Assembly: GCA_963971425.1 (NCBI GenBank)
Contig: OZ020515.1
Span: forward strand, 20,456,637 to 20,520,636
DNA: 64,000 nt
Direction of reading: 5' to 3'
From: Bryoerythrophyllum caledonicum
Lineage: Eukaryota; Streptophyta; Bryopsida; Pottiales; Pottiaceae
Shown here: positions 33,837 through 46,208 of the stretch, piece after piece
How positions within the stretch are numbered: the first letter of the stretch is position 1
Layout of the letters: the number at the start of each line of letters is the position of its first letter
The notes under the pieces: generated by a model
Told to the model about the DNA's origin: nothing
Seen by the model: the letters and a program-made list of their open reading frames with translations, nothing else
The model's database searches: none
Translations under genes and position numbers: made by a program

Positions 33837-34869
33837 TTAAAACTCACACTTAAGCGGGGATCACTATATTTTACCCCTGGTCAAGCATTGCACCAAGCCT
33901 CGGCCTTGGGTGGATCCATTTTTTTGCACCTTATCATTTTTGGGGCTCTAAAGGCTTTAATTGGAAAATGAATCGCCAAATTCGGGACTTGCAACCCCAA
34001 ATAAACCTTTAAGCCCCCCCCCCTTGATCAAATAGGGCCCCCTCCAACATAAAAATAGGGGCCAATTTTGTCCCTACCCTCCCCCACCCTCCCAAGCTTG
34101 AAGCTTGTTGCAACGCTTGACCAAAGTCAATAACGTGTTCTCTTAATCCCTAAAGGACTGGGCCTTGTGCTTCACCAAAACCACTCGAAAACTACTACTT
34201 TTAGATGAGATATTATTATACTTCTTCGAACAATTTTTTACTATTTTCAACCACTGGATATTCATGCTAACTACTACAAAGAGACACCCTAAAATTTTCA
34301 TAAACTTTGACCATACAAATTGAAAGATATATGCATCTGAAGAGTGCAAAATTGTTTTCTTCCACTATGTCCGGAGAGGGCCATCATACGTTGACTCAAG
34401 ATAATGGCATATGTTTCCACTACACATTGCATAAACTCAATGGATATGTGCTTTACCTTGTGTTAGGTCATTGCACCCCAAAAGTCACAAGTAATGGAGG
34501 TGTGTTTGATAAAAAAAATGGACCTGCAACAACTAGGGGTATAGAAAGTGGTCCTTTCCTTAGGAAAACAATTTTATTTCTTAATTAGAGAAATAATCGT
34601 TGGATCTAAAATCTAAACGGTGAATAGAATTATCAAGACTTATTCTAACAATAAAATTCAAAAAATTCAAAAAAAGTAAAATCCTTAATTTCTATGCGTT
34701 TTAAAGTGAAAACAATGAAGGTTGCTAAGAACTTTCCTTCACTACTATCCGCCTCAAAAAAACGCAATTGTCAACTCTTCAATAGCACTATTTATCTCTA
34801 TAGTATCCTGCCAGCTGCCAAAAGGAACATGCTTCTTATGTTTGTTGATGTCCCCGGGAGGTTGATATT

Positions 34870-34994
34870 CACGTGAGGGTGAGACAATGCCTAGGTCAGT
34901 GCATGTAAGATAGCGAAGAAGAAGAAGAAGAAGAACTCCAGTCTCGGACACTGTAAATATCAGATGAGACAGGGTCTCAACTCACCCTCACGTG
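34870..34994. repeat. Inverted repeat with G-box ends
   Basis: CACGTGAGGGTGAG at 34870-34883 is the exact reverse complement of CTCACCCTCACGTG at 34981-34994. The outer ends are CACGTG, the G-box core bound by bZIP and bHLH factors. About 555-680 bp upstream of the XDH start. It may be a tiny MITE or a regulatory hairpin. Confidence 0.7.
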
Positions 34995-35074
34995 GGTAAC
35001 AAACGTCAACATCGCCAGGGTATCAACGTCAAAGAGGGTAACAACCCGAGCCTCCGCCTGACTGTCCTCGTGAT

Positions 35075-35075
<1 letters not shown>

Positions 35076-35108
<33 letters not shown>
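35076..35108 (+). repeat. (ATC)11 microsatellite
   Basis: Eleven uninterrupted ATC units, about 440 bp upstream of the XDH start codon. Confidence 0.95.
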
Positions 35109-35109
<1 letters not shown>

Positions 35110-35480
35110 GCAGCACCAAAATCATTCGGTCAACCTGGAAACTCCGCGAAACCGACTCACGTCTCCAGATAAACTGCCCCGAAAAATACCTCCTGAGGCG
35201 CTCGCGAGCTTGACACAACACGATGCGGCGCCTGCCTGCCGATCAAGGGAGTCTGGAGGAGATGACGACGCCCAGCGCTAAGTTAGAATGATAGGATTGA
35301 ATCGCAAAACGCATCATCTGCCCGGCCCCACAGCTGCCGCAGGAGCCATTTCCTCCTCCGCAACCGCCTCGATTCCCTGCGCTCCACCACTCCTGCTCCT
35401 GAAACTAGAACCTCCCCGGCTTCATTCTAGCGCCAGTCTTTTACTTTGGCGTGGTGGCGACTTCTAGAATTTTGATCGGT

Positions 35481-35496
35481 GAGAGAGAGAGAGAGA
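35481..35496 (+). promoter_or_regulatory. (GA)n in the XDH leader
   Basis: An uninterrupted run of about eight GA units, 54 bp upstream of the XDH ATG. GA runs in plant leaders are known binding sites for BPC/GAGA factors. Role here inferred. Confidence 0.45.
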
Positions 35497-35549
35497 AAAA
35501 TTCAATCTGGAGTGGAGTGTCGCTAGGTTTTGATCGAGTTGAGCTGAGG

Positions 35550-38500
35550 ATGGGGTCGCTTGACGCGCCGGGCGCGGGGATCGTGGACGTAGAGGAGGAG
35601 GAGTTTGCGAAGCCGGAGGACGTGATTTTGTACGTGAATGGAAAGTGTCGCGTGTTGCCGCCGGATGTGGCGCATCAGACTTTGCTGGAGTATCTGCGAG
35701 GTGAGTAGCGCGTCGGTGCAGGTTGTTTGTTTCGAGGGAGCAATGCGGGGGGGAGTAACTTAGGGATGTTTGCGTGCAGGGATTGGGTTGACGGGGACGA
35801 AGCTCGGGTGCGGCGAGGGCGGGTGTGGCGCCTGCACCGTGATGCTGTCGCATTACGACCGGCAAGCGGGCACCATCGTGTGAGTGAATCATTGTTCGCC
35901 ATGTTTTGTTGATTTGGGAGATGTTGTTTCAATTGGACAGTTTTTGAGAGTTTTTGGGAGATGATGATGCAGAAACCGGGCGATCAATGCGTGTTTGGCG
36001 CCGGTGTACTCCGTGGAAGGGATGCATGTTGTGACAGTGGAGGGGATCGGGAACCGGCGCCTGGGGTTACACCCAGTGCAGGTGCGAATTTTCGCAACTG
36101 TCAGTTTTGTAGGATTCTGGTTTCGCGAGCTTTGATGGAGGCTGTGACTTTGTTTTCTAGGAAGCGCTTGCGAGTGCGCACGGCTCGCAGTGCGGGTTCT
36201 GCACGCCGGGGTTCGTCATGTCGATGTACTCGCTGCTGCGCACGAAGAAGAACGCGCCGACGCAGAGCGAGATTGAGGAGTGCCTAGCGGGGAATTTGTG
36301 CCGCTGCACGGGATACCGTCCCATCCTCGACGCGTTCCGGAAATTCGCGAAGTCGGAGACGGCTGCGTACACGAATGACGCCATCGCTGCTTCGGGAGGG
36401 CAGAAAACAGCGCCGGGGGAGTTTGTTTGTCCGTCCACGGGGAAGCCGTGCCACTGCGGGAGGGCTGCTAGACTGAACAATTCCTTGACGGAGGAGAAGC
36501 AGGAGCGAGAATCGAACGGGACGGCGTTGGAGAACAACACGAGTGTGAAAGACAATGTTGAGGTGCCGCGCGCGGAGCCGATCTTCCCTCCGAAGCTGTT
36601 TCTCAGAAAGACACAGGCGCTGGCGCTGCGGGGGCGGCAGGGGCTGCAGTGGTTCCGGCCGACGTCGCTGGCGCAGCTGCTCGCGCTCAAGACCAAGCAC
36701 AAGAACTCGAAGATGGTGGGGGGGAACACGGAGGTCGGGATCGAGACGCGGTTCAAGAATTTTCTGTACCCGGTGTTGATCGCCACCACGCACGTTCCGG
36801 AGCTGCTCGGGGTGAAGGTCACGAACGGCGGCGTGGAGATCGGCGCGTCTGTGACGCTCACAAACCTCCTGGAGTCGTTCTCGCATTTCGTGCGCGAGCG
36901 CGGCCACGAGGAGACCTCGGGGTGCAAGGCGGTCATTGAGCAGCTGCGGTGGTTCGCCGGCGCGCAAATCCGGAACGTGTCCTCCCTCGGCGGCAACATC
37001 GTGACGGCCAGCCCGATCTCGGATCTGAACCCGCTCTGGATCGCCACGGGGGCGGTGTTCACCGTGATCGGGAGCAGCGGCGGCACGAGGAGAGTTGCAG
37101 CGAAAGATTTCTTCCTCGGCTACCGTAAAGTCGACCTAAAGGAAGACGAAATCCTCGCGACCGTCTTCATGCCGTTCACGAAGCGGTTCGAGTACGTGAA
37201 GGAGTACAAGCAAGCGCACCGCCGCGACGACGATATAGCGCTCGTTAATGCAGGTGAGAGAGACGAGGTTTTCTCCTCTGTTTTTCGGGTTTGGAAGCTC
37301 CGATTCTGAAGGCTCGATTGCAGGTCTTCGCGTTGCGCTCTCGGAGGTGGATGGAGCGTGGCGAGTGCAAGACGCGACCCTGGCGTACGGTGGAGTGGCG
37401 GCCGTGGTTGTGGTGGCGAAGCGCACGCAGGAGTTTCTCAGGGGGAAGCCGTGGACCCGCGAGACGCTGGACGGCGCGCTGGCGATGCTGCAGGAGGAGA
37501 TCTTCATGGCGCCGAACGCCCCCGGCGGGATGGTGGAGTTCCGCCGCTCCCTTATCTCCAGCTTCTTCTTCAAGTTTTTCCTCCACACTTGCTACAAGCT
37601 GGAGGCGCACGCCGACTTTAACCACGGGCTCCCGGAGAGCTACAGGTCGGCTGTGGCGCCGTACGAGCGCGCGTCGTCCAAGGGAAATCAGTTCTTCCAG
37701 ACTCCCAAGGACGCCACCGCCGTCGGCTTCCCGTTCCAACATCAGTCTGCAAATCTGCAGGTATCCATCTCTCCCTCAAAATTCTTAGCGTGTTTCTCTT
37801 CTTGTGCTAGATGGAATCTGCATGTATCTCTCTCTCTCGCAGCTCTTCCCTCAAATCCCAAGTGTTTCTCTTGCCTTAGGTGACAGGGGAAGCGGAGTAT
37901 GTGGACGACATTGCCATGCCCGCGCACGGCCTGCACGCGGGGCTAGTGCTGAGCACGAAGCCGCACGCGCGGATCCTCTCCATCGATGCTTCCGCAGCCG
38001 AGGCGCATCCTGGGTTCGAAGGTTTTTTTACGGCGAAGGATCTGCCGGGGAAGAACGATATCGGCGCGATCGTGCACGACGAGGAGCTTTTCGCCACCGA
38101 GTTCGTGACCTGCGTAGGTCACCTGATCGGGATCGTGGTGGCCGACACGCACGAGAACGCCAAAGACGCAGCGCGGAAGGTGAAGATCGAGTACGAGGAG
38201 CTCCCGGCGGTGCTGGATACGGACGCGGCCGTGGCGGGGGACCACTTCCACCCCGGGTCGGAGCGCGTGCTGGAGATGGGCGACGTGAACGCCTTCTTCG
38301 CGAATGCGGGCGAGGACGTGCTCGTGGCGGAGGGCGAGGTGCGCATGGGCGGGCAGGAGCATTTCTACTTGGAGCCCAACAGCACGCTCGTCTGGACGAC
38401 GGACGCCGGGAATGAAGTGCACTTGGTTTCCTCAACTCAAGCGCCGCAGAAGCACCAGCGCTACGTCTCGCATGTGCTGGGCATCCCCATGAACAAGGTG

Positions 38501-40452
38501 GTGTGCAAGCTGAAGCGCATCGGAGGTGGATTCGGAGGGAAGGAGACGCGCTCCGCCTTCATCGCCGCCGCGGCGGCCGTGCCGGCGTATTTGCTGCAGC
38601 GCCCGGTGCGGATCACGCTCGACAGAGACATGGACATGGCGATCACCGGGCAACGCCACGCTTTCATGGCGAAATACAAGGTAACTAAACTCTCCCTCTC
38701 CTCTCCTCAAGCTCTTGATTCTTAATTATCAGAGCCTGATCACATGTGGATGCTTGCAGGTGGGGTTCACGAAGGAAGGGAAGGTGTTGGCACTGGACAT
38801 CGACATGTACAACAACGGCGGGAACTCTCTGGATCTGTCCGGGTCGGTGCTCGAGAGGGCGCTATTTCATTCCGACAATGTGTATAACATCAAGGACATG
38901 CGTGTGCGCGGGAGGGTGTGCTTCACCAACCAGTCCAGCAACACGGCGTTCCGGGGCTTCGGGGGGCCTCAGGGGATGCTGATCGTGGAGAACTGGATCG
39001 AGCGGGTCGCCAGCGAAGTGGGGCGGCGCCCCGAGGAGATCCGGGAGCTCAACTTCCAGGAGGAGGGGCACGAGCTGCACTACGGGCAGATCCTGCAGGC
39101 GCCGCGGCACCACCGCGTGTGGGAGGAGCTGAAGCAGTCGTGCGAGTTCGAGAGGCAGCTGGCAGAGGTGGAGGCGTTCAACAAGCAGCACCGCTGGAAG
39201 AAGCGGGGGCTGTCCATGGTGCCGACCAAGTTCGGAATCTCCTTCACCACCAAGTTCCTCAACCAAGCGGGAGCCCTGGTGCAAGTGTACACGGATGGAA
39301 CTGTGTTGGTCACGCATGGCGGAGTCGAGATGGGGCAGGGCCTCCACACCAAAATGGCGCAGATTGCTGCGTCCGAGTTCGGCATCGCGCTCAAGGACGT
39401 GTTCGTGTCGGAGACGGCCACGGACAAAGTGCCCAACTCCTCCCCCACCGCGGCGTCTGCGAGCGCTGACATGTACGGCGGCGCCGTGCTCGATGCGTGC
39501 CAGCAGATCAAGGCCCGCATGAAGCCCGTCGCGGACAGCAGCAACTTCGCCACCTTCGCCGAGGTATTGCTCTTGTGTTGGTGTAACATTCACTCTGAAA
39601 CCTCCTTCAATGTGGACCCCTGACGTGTTTTACGAATTGTCTACTGCAGCTGGTGAACGAGTGCTACCTGCAGCGGATCGACCTCTCTGGTCATGGTTTC
39701 TACATCACTCCCGACATCGGCATGGACTGGGCCACGGGCAAGGGCAGGCCCTTCAGCTACTTCACCTTCGGCGCGGCGTGCGCGGTGGCGGAGATCGATA
39801 CCCTCACGGGCGATTTCCATCTCCCCCGTGTGGACATCGTCATGGACCTGGGCCACTCGCTGAATCCGGCGATTGACATTGGACAAGTGGAAGGTGGATA
39901 TGTCCAGGGAGTGGGTTGGGCCGTTTTGGAGGAGCTCAAGTGGGGCGACTCGGCGCATCCGTGGGTGAGACCGGGCCACCTCTTCACCCAGGGCCCCGGA
40001 ACCTACAAGATCCCCACCGTCAACGACATCCCCATCGATTTCCGAGTCTCTCTCCTCAAGGTATAATACAAGTTATTGATGTGTTTTGCTGCCAGAGCGC
40101 TTGTTTGTGAGGTCCATGTAGCTGATTGTTTGTGAGGACCATGAAGCTGATTGTTTGTGGTTGATTTTCCTGCCATCATCAGGATGCGCCCAACAGGAAA
40201 GGTGCGGGCGACAAGGAGAAAACTCTGGCGGTGCACTCTTCCAAGGCAGTCGGCGAGCCGCCCCTATTTCTGGCGGCGTCCGCCCTGTTCGCCATCAAGG
40301 ACGCCGTCGCCGCGGCGCGGAGGGACGGCGGCCACACGGGGTGGTTCGTGCTGGACTCGCCCGCCACGCCAGAGCGCATTCGCATGGCGTGCGCGGACGA
40401 GTTCACGCTGCCCTTCGCCAACCCGGACATCCGCCCCAAGTTGAGCATCTGA
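35550..40452 (+). CDS. XDH: Xanthine dehydrogenase (complete, nine exons)
   Basis: Oxidises hypoxanthine to xanthine and urate with NAD+, in purine breakdown. Exons: 35550-35700, 35780-35879, 35973-36081, 36161-37253, 37324-37760, 37880-38680, 38760-39563, 39650-40060, 40183-40452; all introns are GT-AG, 70-122 bp, and phases join exactly to 1391 residues. The N-terminal ferredoxin-like 2Fe-2S site ([13 protein letters not shown]) is followed by the second 2Fe-2S site ([29 protein letters not shown]), the FAD domain ([25 protein letters not shown]) and the molybdopterin domain ([31 protein letters not shown]). The catalytic Glu lies in [11 protein letters not shown]. The length is close to the plant family norm, the GC-rich exons are intact, and every cofactor residue looked for is present. 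No splicing or frame defect seen. Confidence 0.97.
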
Positions 40453-40650
40453 AGATCCTCAAACCATCTAGATTGCTCAACGAGGATTCCTGTATTCATG
40501 GACCTCCGCAATTAGGTTCATTGTAGATTCGTGACACAGGCCAAGTCTGTCCTAAACCTATGTAAACTATTTATATCATAATACAGAAATGCTGCTCCAT
40601 CAAGAGGAAGTTGCAGGAAACAGATACACAGGAATCAGCAAACAGATTAA

Positions 40651-42318
40651 CCCTTAAATGCTGGAGCAGCCAGAAAGTGGATGCTCGGGTGACATTTTGA
40701 GGATGCTTATCGTTGTAAATGATTGTTTTCCAACCAACTCTTTTTGTGGAGAGTTCAGTGAATGTGTATGTATTAAGGTATGGTTGGATGACCTATAACC
40801 ACCAACTTAAGCTTTCTGACCTATTTATAGCGTTTGTATACGTGGTAAGATTTTTTTTGGGAATTCAAAAATAGAATTTCATGAATATTGCAATTGTCGT
40901 GACCATTTATTTCTTCATATTGAAATTGCTACAAAATTTTTAAGTGGTTAGTAAGCCGTGACCCATTCTCGACATACAAAACTCTCTACTTCCATAGTAA
41001 GTTGTGTTAATGACCACTTGTGCAAGAGACTAAATACCGAGAGCTTTGAACCAATTATAAACAGACACCCAATCATAACTGGCTTTCCTGAAATTTTGGA
41101 AATGGGGTGGGCGGCTGGTGGTTTTGGCCCACAAAGACTCTTGATTCTGGGGTTGGTGGTGGTGATAGGTTATCTAACCTTAGAGGCACCCAATTCTGAT
41201 CAGCCACCCAATTCCAATAAGTAGAGTATGCATGGCATGGTGCATGAAAATGGCAAATGCATGAAATGGTACATGAAGTGACCCAAAATTAATAACTCAA
41301 TCTGAAAACACTAGCCATTATTGGCATTGGGTCATGAAGTGTGCAATTTTGGGTTGCTCCACCTCAATCGAGCTCTCATTGGTGGCATTGCCTCAAAAGT
41401 CGAACAAGGCCGATCAGCATTGGGTACCCTCCATGAGTTGGTTATCCATGGCATGTCTTCTCTCTTTTACTCACTCTCACTTGTTGGCATTGGGCAAAGG
41501 AGGGCACTAAATCTCACCTACTCTAGAGTTTGATTATGGGTTCCGGTGGTTTTTTGGGCTTTTAAATTCTATATCAATTCCAAATCTTTGTGATTAAATT
41601 TGAAAAAATATTTGTTGAGTTTCATTTCTAATTCTGCATCTTTCTAAGTAAATGTTTTTGACATACAATATCATTTGAGTCCCAAGCTGGCTTAAGTGAT
41701 CGGAATTGGGTGCCTCTACCTTAGATGCTGATGAAACTTGCCTCATTGAAGTAATCATGTTATATCTAAAGGAGAAACAATTTGTGACATGGATCTCAAT
41801 GTAGTGTATTCTAGAAACTTCTCACACTAGCTCTAAACCTGAATTCGAGTCATTCAAATGAATTTTTTTAATTTTGAGTCGAACTAATGAAATGAGGTTT
41901 ATGAAGTCTAGTTTCCATTCCAATTTGAAATTTTGAAAAATACTTATAATTGGATAATTTATTGCAACTCAAACTTTGGGCCTATACCCAATTTTCTAAT
42001 TATAGCTGAACATAGAAGTTTCATTTACACCACAGGATTTGTTCCTACAATGTACGCCTTTGTTGAAATTTTCAAAAAAAATTAGCATACTTTGAATTTG
42101 ATATGAATTTTCTTCACCTTTTCTTCAAAAAGGTCACAATTAATTCAAGTTTTCCAAAAAAATTCGTGATTTCTATGACATGAACTAAACATGTGACCTC
42201 ATCTCTGATAAACGAAATGAAAAAACTTCCACTTATATTTGATTAAAAATCAGAGCACAGTAAATGAAAATTGGGGTTGATTCCACCGTCCACGGTCATA
42301 TGCTCCGTCCTTTAAGGG
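40651..42318 (+). mobile_element. TTAA-flanked (piggyBac-like) MITE, copy 2, with nested insert
   Basis: Flanked by exact TTAA (40647-40650 and 42319-42322). The left end CCCTTAAATGCTGGAGCA and the reverse complement of the right end, CCCTTAAAGGACGGAGCA, match at 15 of 18 positions. It aligns with copy 1 (33107-33836) except for an insert of about 950 bp (roughly 40785-41727), part of which is the TA-flanked MITE at 41183-41716. It begins only 200 bp after the XDH stop codon, so it may lie in or near the XDH 3' end. Confidence 0.82.
41183..41716. mobile_element. TA-flanked MITE (534 bp)
   Basis: The left end GAGGCACCCAATTCTGATCA pairs with the right end, which reverse-complemented is GAGGCACCCAATTCCGATCA. 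TA dinucleotides (41181-41182 and 41717-41718) flank it, as for Tc1/mariner-type insertions. The interior contains repeated ATTGGCATTGGG-like words. It is nested in the piggyBac-like MITE. The family is not recognised. Confidence 0.7.
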
Positions 42319-42633
42319 TTAAACTCTTGTACGCTATAGTAACACTCTTCCTTTTCATCATGGTTTACAACATCGTCAAGAGGACGACTGGGAACGTGGA
42401 TCATGTGCAAGTCGTATGAGAATGCATATCTTGAAATGTATTGTACAGGTTAATTCAAATGTCCTCCACACTGTTCCATAGCACAAAAGTTATGCGGAGA
42501 AAGAAGACAAAGACACCTGGGGACTAACTTCCATAGCAAACAGAATGCGATCTTGTAACACACTTCGTTGTCGTCACAGTTCACGGTACGTGGATACTTA
42601 TGTGAAGCATAATGTACAGACAGACGATGCAGT
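42319..42633. other. Intergenic stretch downstream of NPC
   Basis: No gene or repeat recognised. Presumed 3' UTR and flank of the minus-strand phospholipase gene. Confidence 0.5.
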
Positions 42634-44340
42634 TCAGGGCTCGACCTGAGAGTCTGGATCCTGGCCGGCCCGGAGCTGGGCCCTGCCCTTGTACATGAAG
42701 TTGCTCACCGCATTCTGAATGAAGAAACTAGCCTCACCGATGGTCATACTACTTGGGCTCGGGTTCGTCGTCTCTTCCTCACCGCCACGAGCTGTTGCCG
42801 ACATCCCGAACTTCCTCTTGAGCGACTTGGCGATAGTGACGAGCTCCTGCTGGAACTCCGACAGCGGCGCAGACTCGTTGGCAGGTGAGTGCCGCAACGA
42901 CCACGGCGCGCTCGGCAGCGTCACTGCACGGGATGCAACCAATGCAGTCAAGTACTTCAGGGACACTGGTCAAAACATGAAATTTAGAATGAACATAGAT
43001 GAGTACCTGGAGTGTCGGTGCGCGGCGTGGTGCGGGAGATGAGATGACCGAATGTGCCTGCCCATGCTTCTCGTGCTGTCAGAGGCGGTTGCGGGAGGTT
43101 GAAAAGCTGACGGATTGTGGCCGCGATGGAGGAGTGCTCGTACTCCGACGTCGACGTCGGGCCTCTCGCGCGGTGCTCAACTGCGACACGTACAAGGAAA
43201 CGTTTCTGTAAGCGAGGGCCAGCTAGAAGTGGCACTATTTCCAAATGGAAAGTACTAACCTCTTCCTTTCTCGATCCAAGGCGAGATGGCGATAGTCGGC
43301 ACGCGCACGCCCAATCGATCAAATTTGAAGTAATGCGGGGCAGGCCCAGCGACGCCGTCGGGGCGCGGAACGCCCTTCGCTGGCGGCGCGACGTGGTCGA
43401 AGAACCCGCCGTGCTCGTCATATGTCACGAGAAACAGCATTTCATTCCACTGGGGACTCCCCCGCAGCGTCTCATACACTTCCTTGATGAGTGCCTGGCC
43501 CTGGGAAACATCATGCGTGGGATGATCGTCGTTCGCCGGAATGTCGGCCAGGTCGAAGTATCGCTGCTCAACCACGACGAGATTCGGCAACCGCCCCGTG
43601 CGCGCGTCCAGCTTAAATTTGTCGTGCGTGTGAAAGTTCCCCACGTACTTCACCTTCCGCATCTGACGAAACACCAGCATCGCGGGCAGTTGCTGGTAAT
43701 AGACCCCGAACGAGAGTCCCGCGTCGTCGACGTCCTGGTAAATGGTTCGTTGCGGCAACCCCTCCGCCATCAAAACCTTGTTGTTCGTTATCAGCCCGCT
43801 GGACGTTGTCGAGTGGACGTAGAGTCGATTCGGCTGCGTCGACCCGGGGACTGACGAAAACCAGCGGTCGAACACGGCGAAGTTCATCGCGAGCGCGGTC
43901 GTCACGGGCACGACCTCCGGTCGAAACGCGCTCATCACGCGCCGGGAGAGCCCCGGCATCACCTTCTCCGCCTGCGCTGCGAATCCGTCCATCGTCGGCT
44001 CCGACTTCGCCACATTCTCCAGTGACCCGTAGATCTGCTCCGCGACTTGCTCGTACTCGTGGCCTGGATCCGGGTCCACGAACTCGGCCATATCGGAGAT
44101 GCGGATCCGCGGCGCACCCAGGTCGCCTGGGCTTGTGGGATTCTCCTCTTCGCCCGTCAGGCCGTCGATCTCCGGGTTCAGCTTCTTCATCAGGCCCATG
44201 AAGTGGTCGAAGGACCGATTCTCCATCACCAGGAGCACTATCGTCTTGATCGGACCCGTTGGGCGCGCGTCAGTGGGATCGTGCGATAGAAGATACATGA
44301 ATGTGAACATGACTAGCACAGATTTCTTCCTGGACTCCAT
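42634..44340 (-). CDS. NPC: Non-specific phospholipase C (phosphoesterase family)
   Basis: Cleaves common phospholipids to diacylglycerol and a phosphorylated head group. Three exons: 44340-43260, 43180-43007 and 42923-42634, GT-AG introns, 514 residues, the usual NPC length. Family motifs in order: VMENRSFDHFMG, GSTQPNRLYVHSTTSSG, LVTYDEHGGFFDHV, LGVRVPTIAISPWIEKG and, after the first intron, SEYEHSS. The C-terminal third exon carries the LSEFQQELVTIA helix seen in the family. Residues 1-26 (MESRKKSVLVMFTFMYLLS and onward) form a likely signal peptide, as in secreted or ER-routed NPCs. An in-frame ATG at 44397 precedes a probable leader acceptor (TTTGATGCAG), so the ATG at 44340 is preferred. 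Intact. Confidence 0.93.
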
Positions 44341-46087
44341 TGCAGACGTCTGCATCAAACATAGAAAACAACTTTCAGAAGCAGCCGTAGTGATCAATGT
44401 ACACTCCCAACTGCTACTGATTTATACGGCGAACACATGAGTGAGTGAGACTTCTTCCTGATTCAATACATTAATACTTATAGTACCGACCGGCTTCCCC
44501 AAACAGTTTTCCAAAGCAACCCACATGTTCCTTCAAATGCAATGATCGAAGTAACTACGAGTTCTCTAACGCAAATATGACTACCAGGGATTCCTTTCTG
44601 AAGACCATTCCAAGTTCAAAAACTGGTTTCTTCACCTGCAACAAGCATTGAAACAGGTAGTGATCATTTGCCACGAACTATTTACCTTCTACAAGATCTT
44701 GAGTCAAAATTCGAATCAGTGAGAGAAACCAATCGATTAATTTCCTATGATCCAGAAACGACAGTTACTAATACGCAGCTGTGAAGGGATTGATCAAAGC
44801 ACTGGATCCCAGAAGTAAGAAAGAAAGACCTAGCTGATATGCAAGTAGTGTTACAAACGAGGAAGAGGTTTTCGTTCTGAGATCAGTGAGTCGAGCTGGA
44901 AGACTTCCAATGACAGCACTTCTAGTGATTCTTGTCTTAGATCCTAACGCACTCTAGCTGGTGATCCACAATTAAGTCCACGAGGTTATACTCAACAGCC
45001 TGAAAAGGATATAAAAGCTGCAACTTCGAGTGATAATATTGCACATGCAAAGGGAACACTCAACAATAAACACTCAAGACGATAGCATTCATGTCTTAAT
45101 AAGTGTGCAGATTACTGAATCGCACTCTATCCACAATAAAAAGGGCAATACTCAACCTCATCTAAGATAGCGCCCTGAAAGGAAACAATAGCAACGTCAA
45201 CCCGAGGAATAGACTTACAATAACTTAAAAGTGGAGCTCCTCAACTTACTGGTGCCGAGAGATTCAATGCCATTGTAAGAGACATCATGTGACTTAATTG
45301 CAGTACGGCGGACGATTCAGTAAAACGTCCATTCCCGGGCTTGTTTCAATTCTGTGGTGACGTGAAGGTCAGCTCAAGAGCTGGAGCGTGCGACAGTCTC
45401 AGTGATTTTTTCAACCTCACTTAGACTCACTTGAAGGACAATTTCTACTGAAAGAATTTCGTGAAAATATACTAAGGTTGTAGCCAGTATATAACCTAGT
45501 TATCATATAGTTGTCACCATAGTACCACCTAAACAGCACTCTGGTATTACAAGAGTTTGAAAATCAAGATAACTTAGCCTCCGTAGTTGTTATATAAAGA
45601 AATGCATGATATGAAGTATCATCCGGGTGTCATAGTATAACCATAATGATAATGGTCAGGAGACGGGATTCATTGTGTGTGGAGATCTGAGAGCCACATT
45701 AAAGGCCTTAAATAAGACCTGGCGGCACTGTTGAGCTGCCACTTCTGCCCACTCGCAGCACACTGGGCTCTTGAATGCGCTCTGGTTTGAGTATTTACTG
45801 CCTGTGCAGGGGCTAAATTGGAGCCAGCTGTTGCAACAGCTTCTGGAGCAGCTCTGTGCGGTATGATTGTTGGTATGGTGCGGCATTCATCCCTCTTTGC
45901 ACTTGGAGCGATGTGAGTTGTGGTGGCTCTGCGACATTATCAATGTTTGGTATGTACAATGTGCCATCAAACTTGCCGCTTCCAGTCCACTAACGTGTCT
46001 CTGTTCTCTCCATGAGTTCGTCGCCAGAAAGAGAAGCACTGCCCCCTCCCCAAACATTCCAAATAACCAGAGCGGATTTCTATCAGG
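44341..46087. other. Intergenic stretch upstream of NPC
   Basis: No gene recognised in 1.7 kb. One isolated AGTGTTACA occurs at 44847. The first several hundred bases presumably hold the NPC leader and promoter. Confidence 0.5.
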
Positions 46088-46190
46088 TAGACGCACATGA
46101 CGACCATTTGCGGCTTCATCTCACAGATATGGTCCCTAAAAGTCCGGGTTGGGCTCCTCATGCTCACACCAGTTTCATGGTAAAATCTGA
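46088..46190 (+). repeat. 100-bp dispersed repeat (partner at 23135-23237)
   Basis: Same orientation and about 90% alike by eye to 23135-23237 over the shared core. The Copia element is inserted just beyond its end. Confidence 0.75.
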
Positions 46191-46208
46191 CATGGTTCCT
46201 AACCAAAT

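Larger units (their letters stand above)
33841..35475. other. Intergenic stretch upstream of XDH
   Basis: No gene recognised up to the XDH leader. Near 34144 a further inverted-repeat-like end (TTAATCCCTAAAGGAC) resembles the piggyBac-like ends, without a visible partner. A 125-bp inverted repeat (34870-34994), a GAA run (34916-34938) and an ATC microsatellite (35076-35108) lie in the presumed promoter zone. Confidence 0.5.

Noticed and set aside
35464-40511. Long antisense ORFs across the XDH exons
   Set aside because: They are shadows of GC-rich codon use; the plus-strand exons join in phase with all cofactor motifs.
44847-44855. Family-1 word AGTGTTACA upstream of the NPC gene
   Set aside because: A single isolated copy without other element sequence nearby; compatible with chance.
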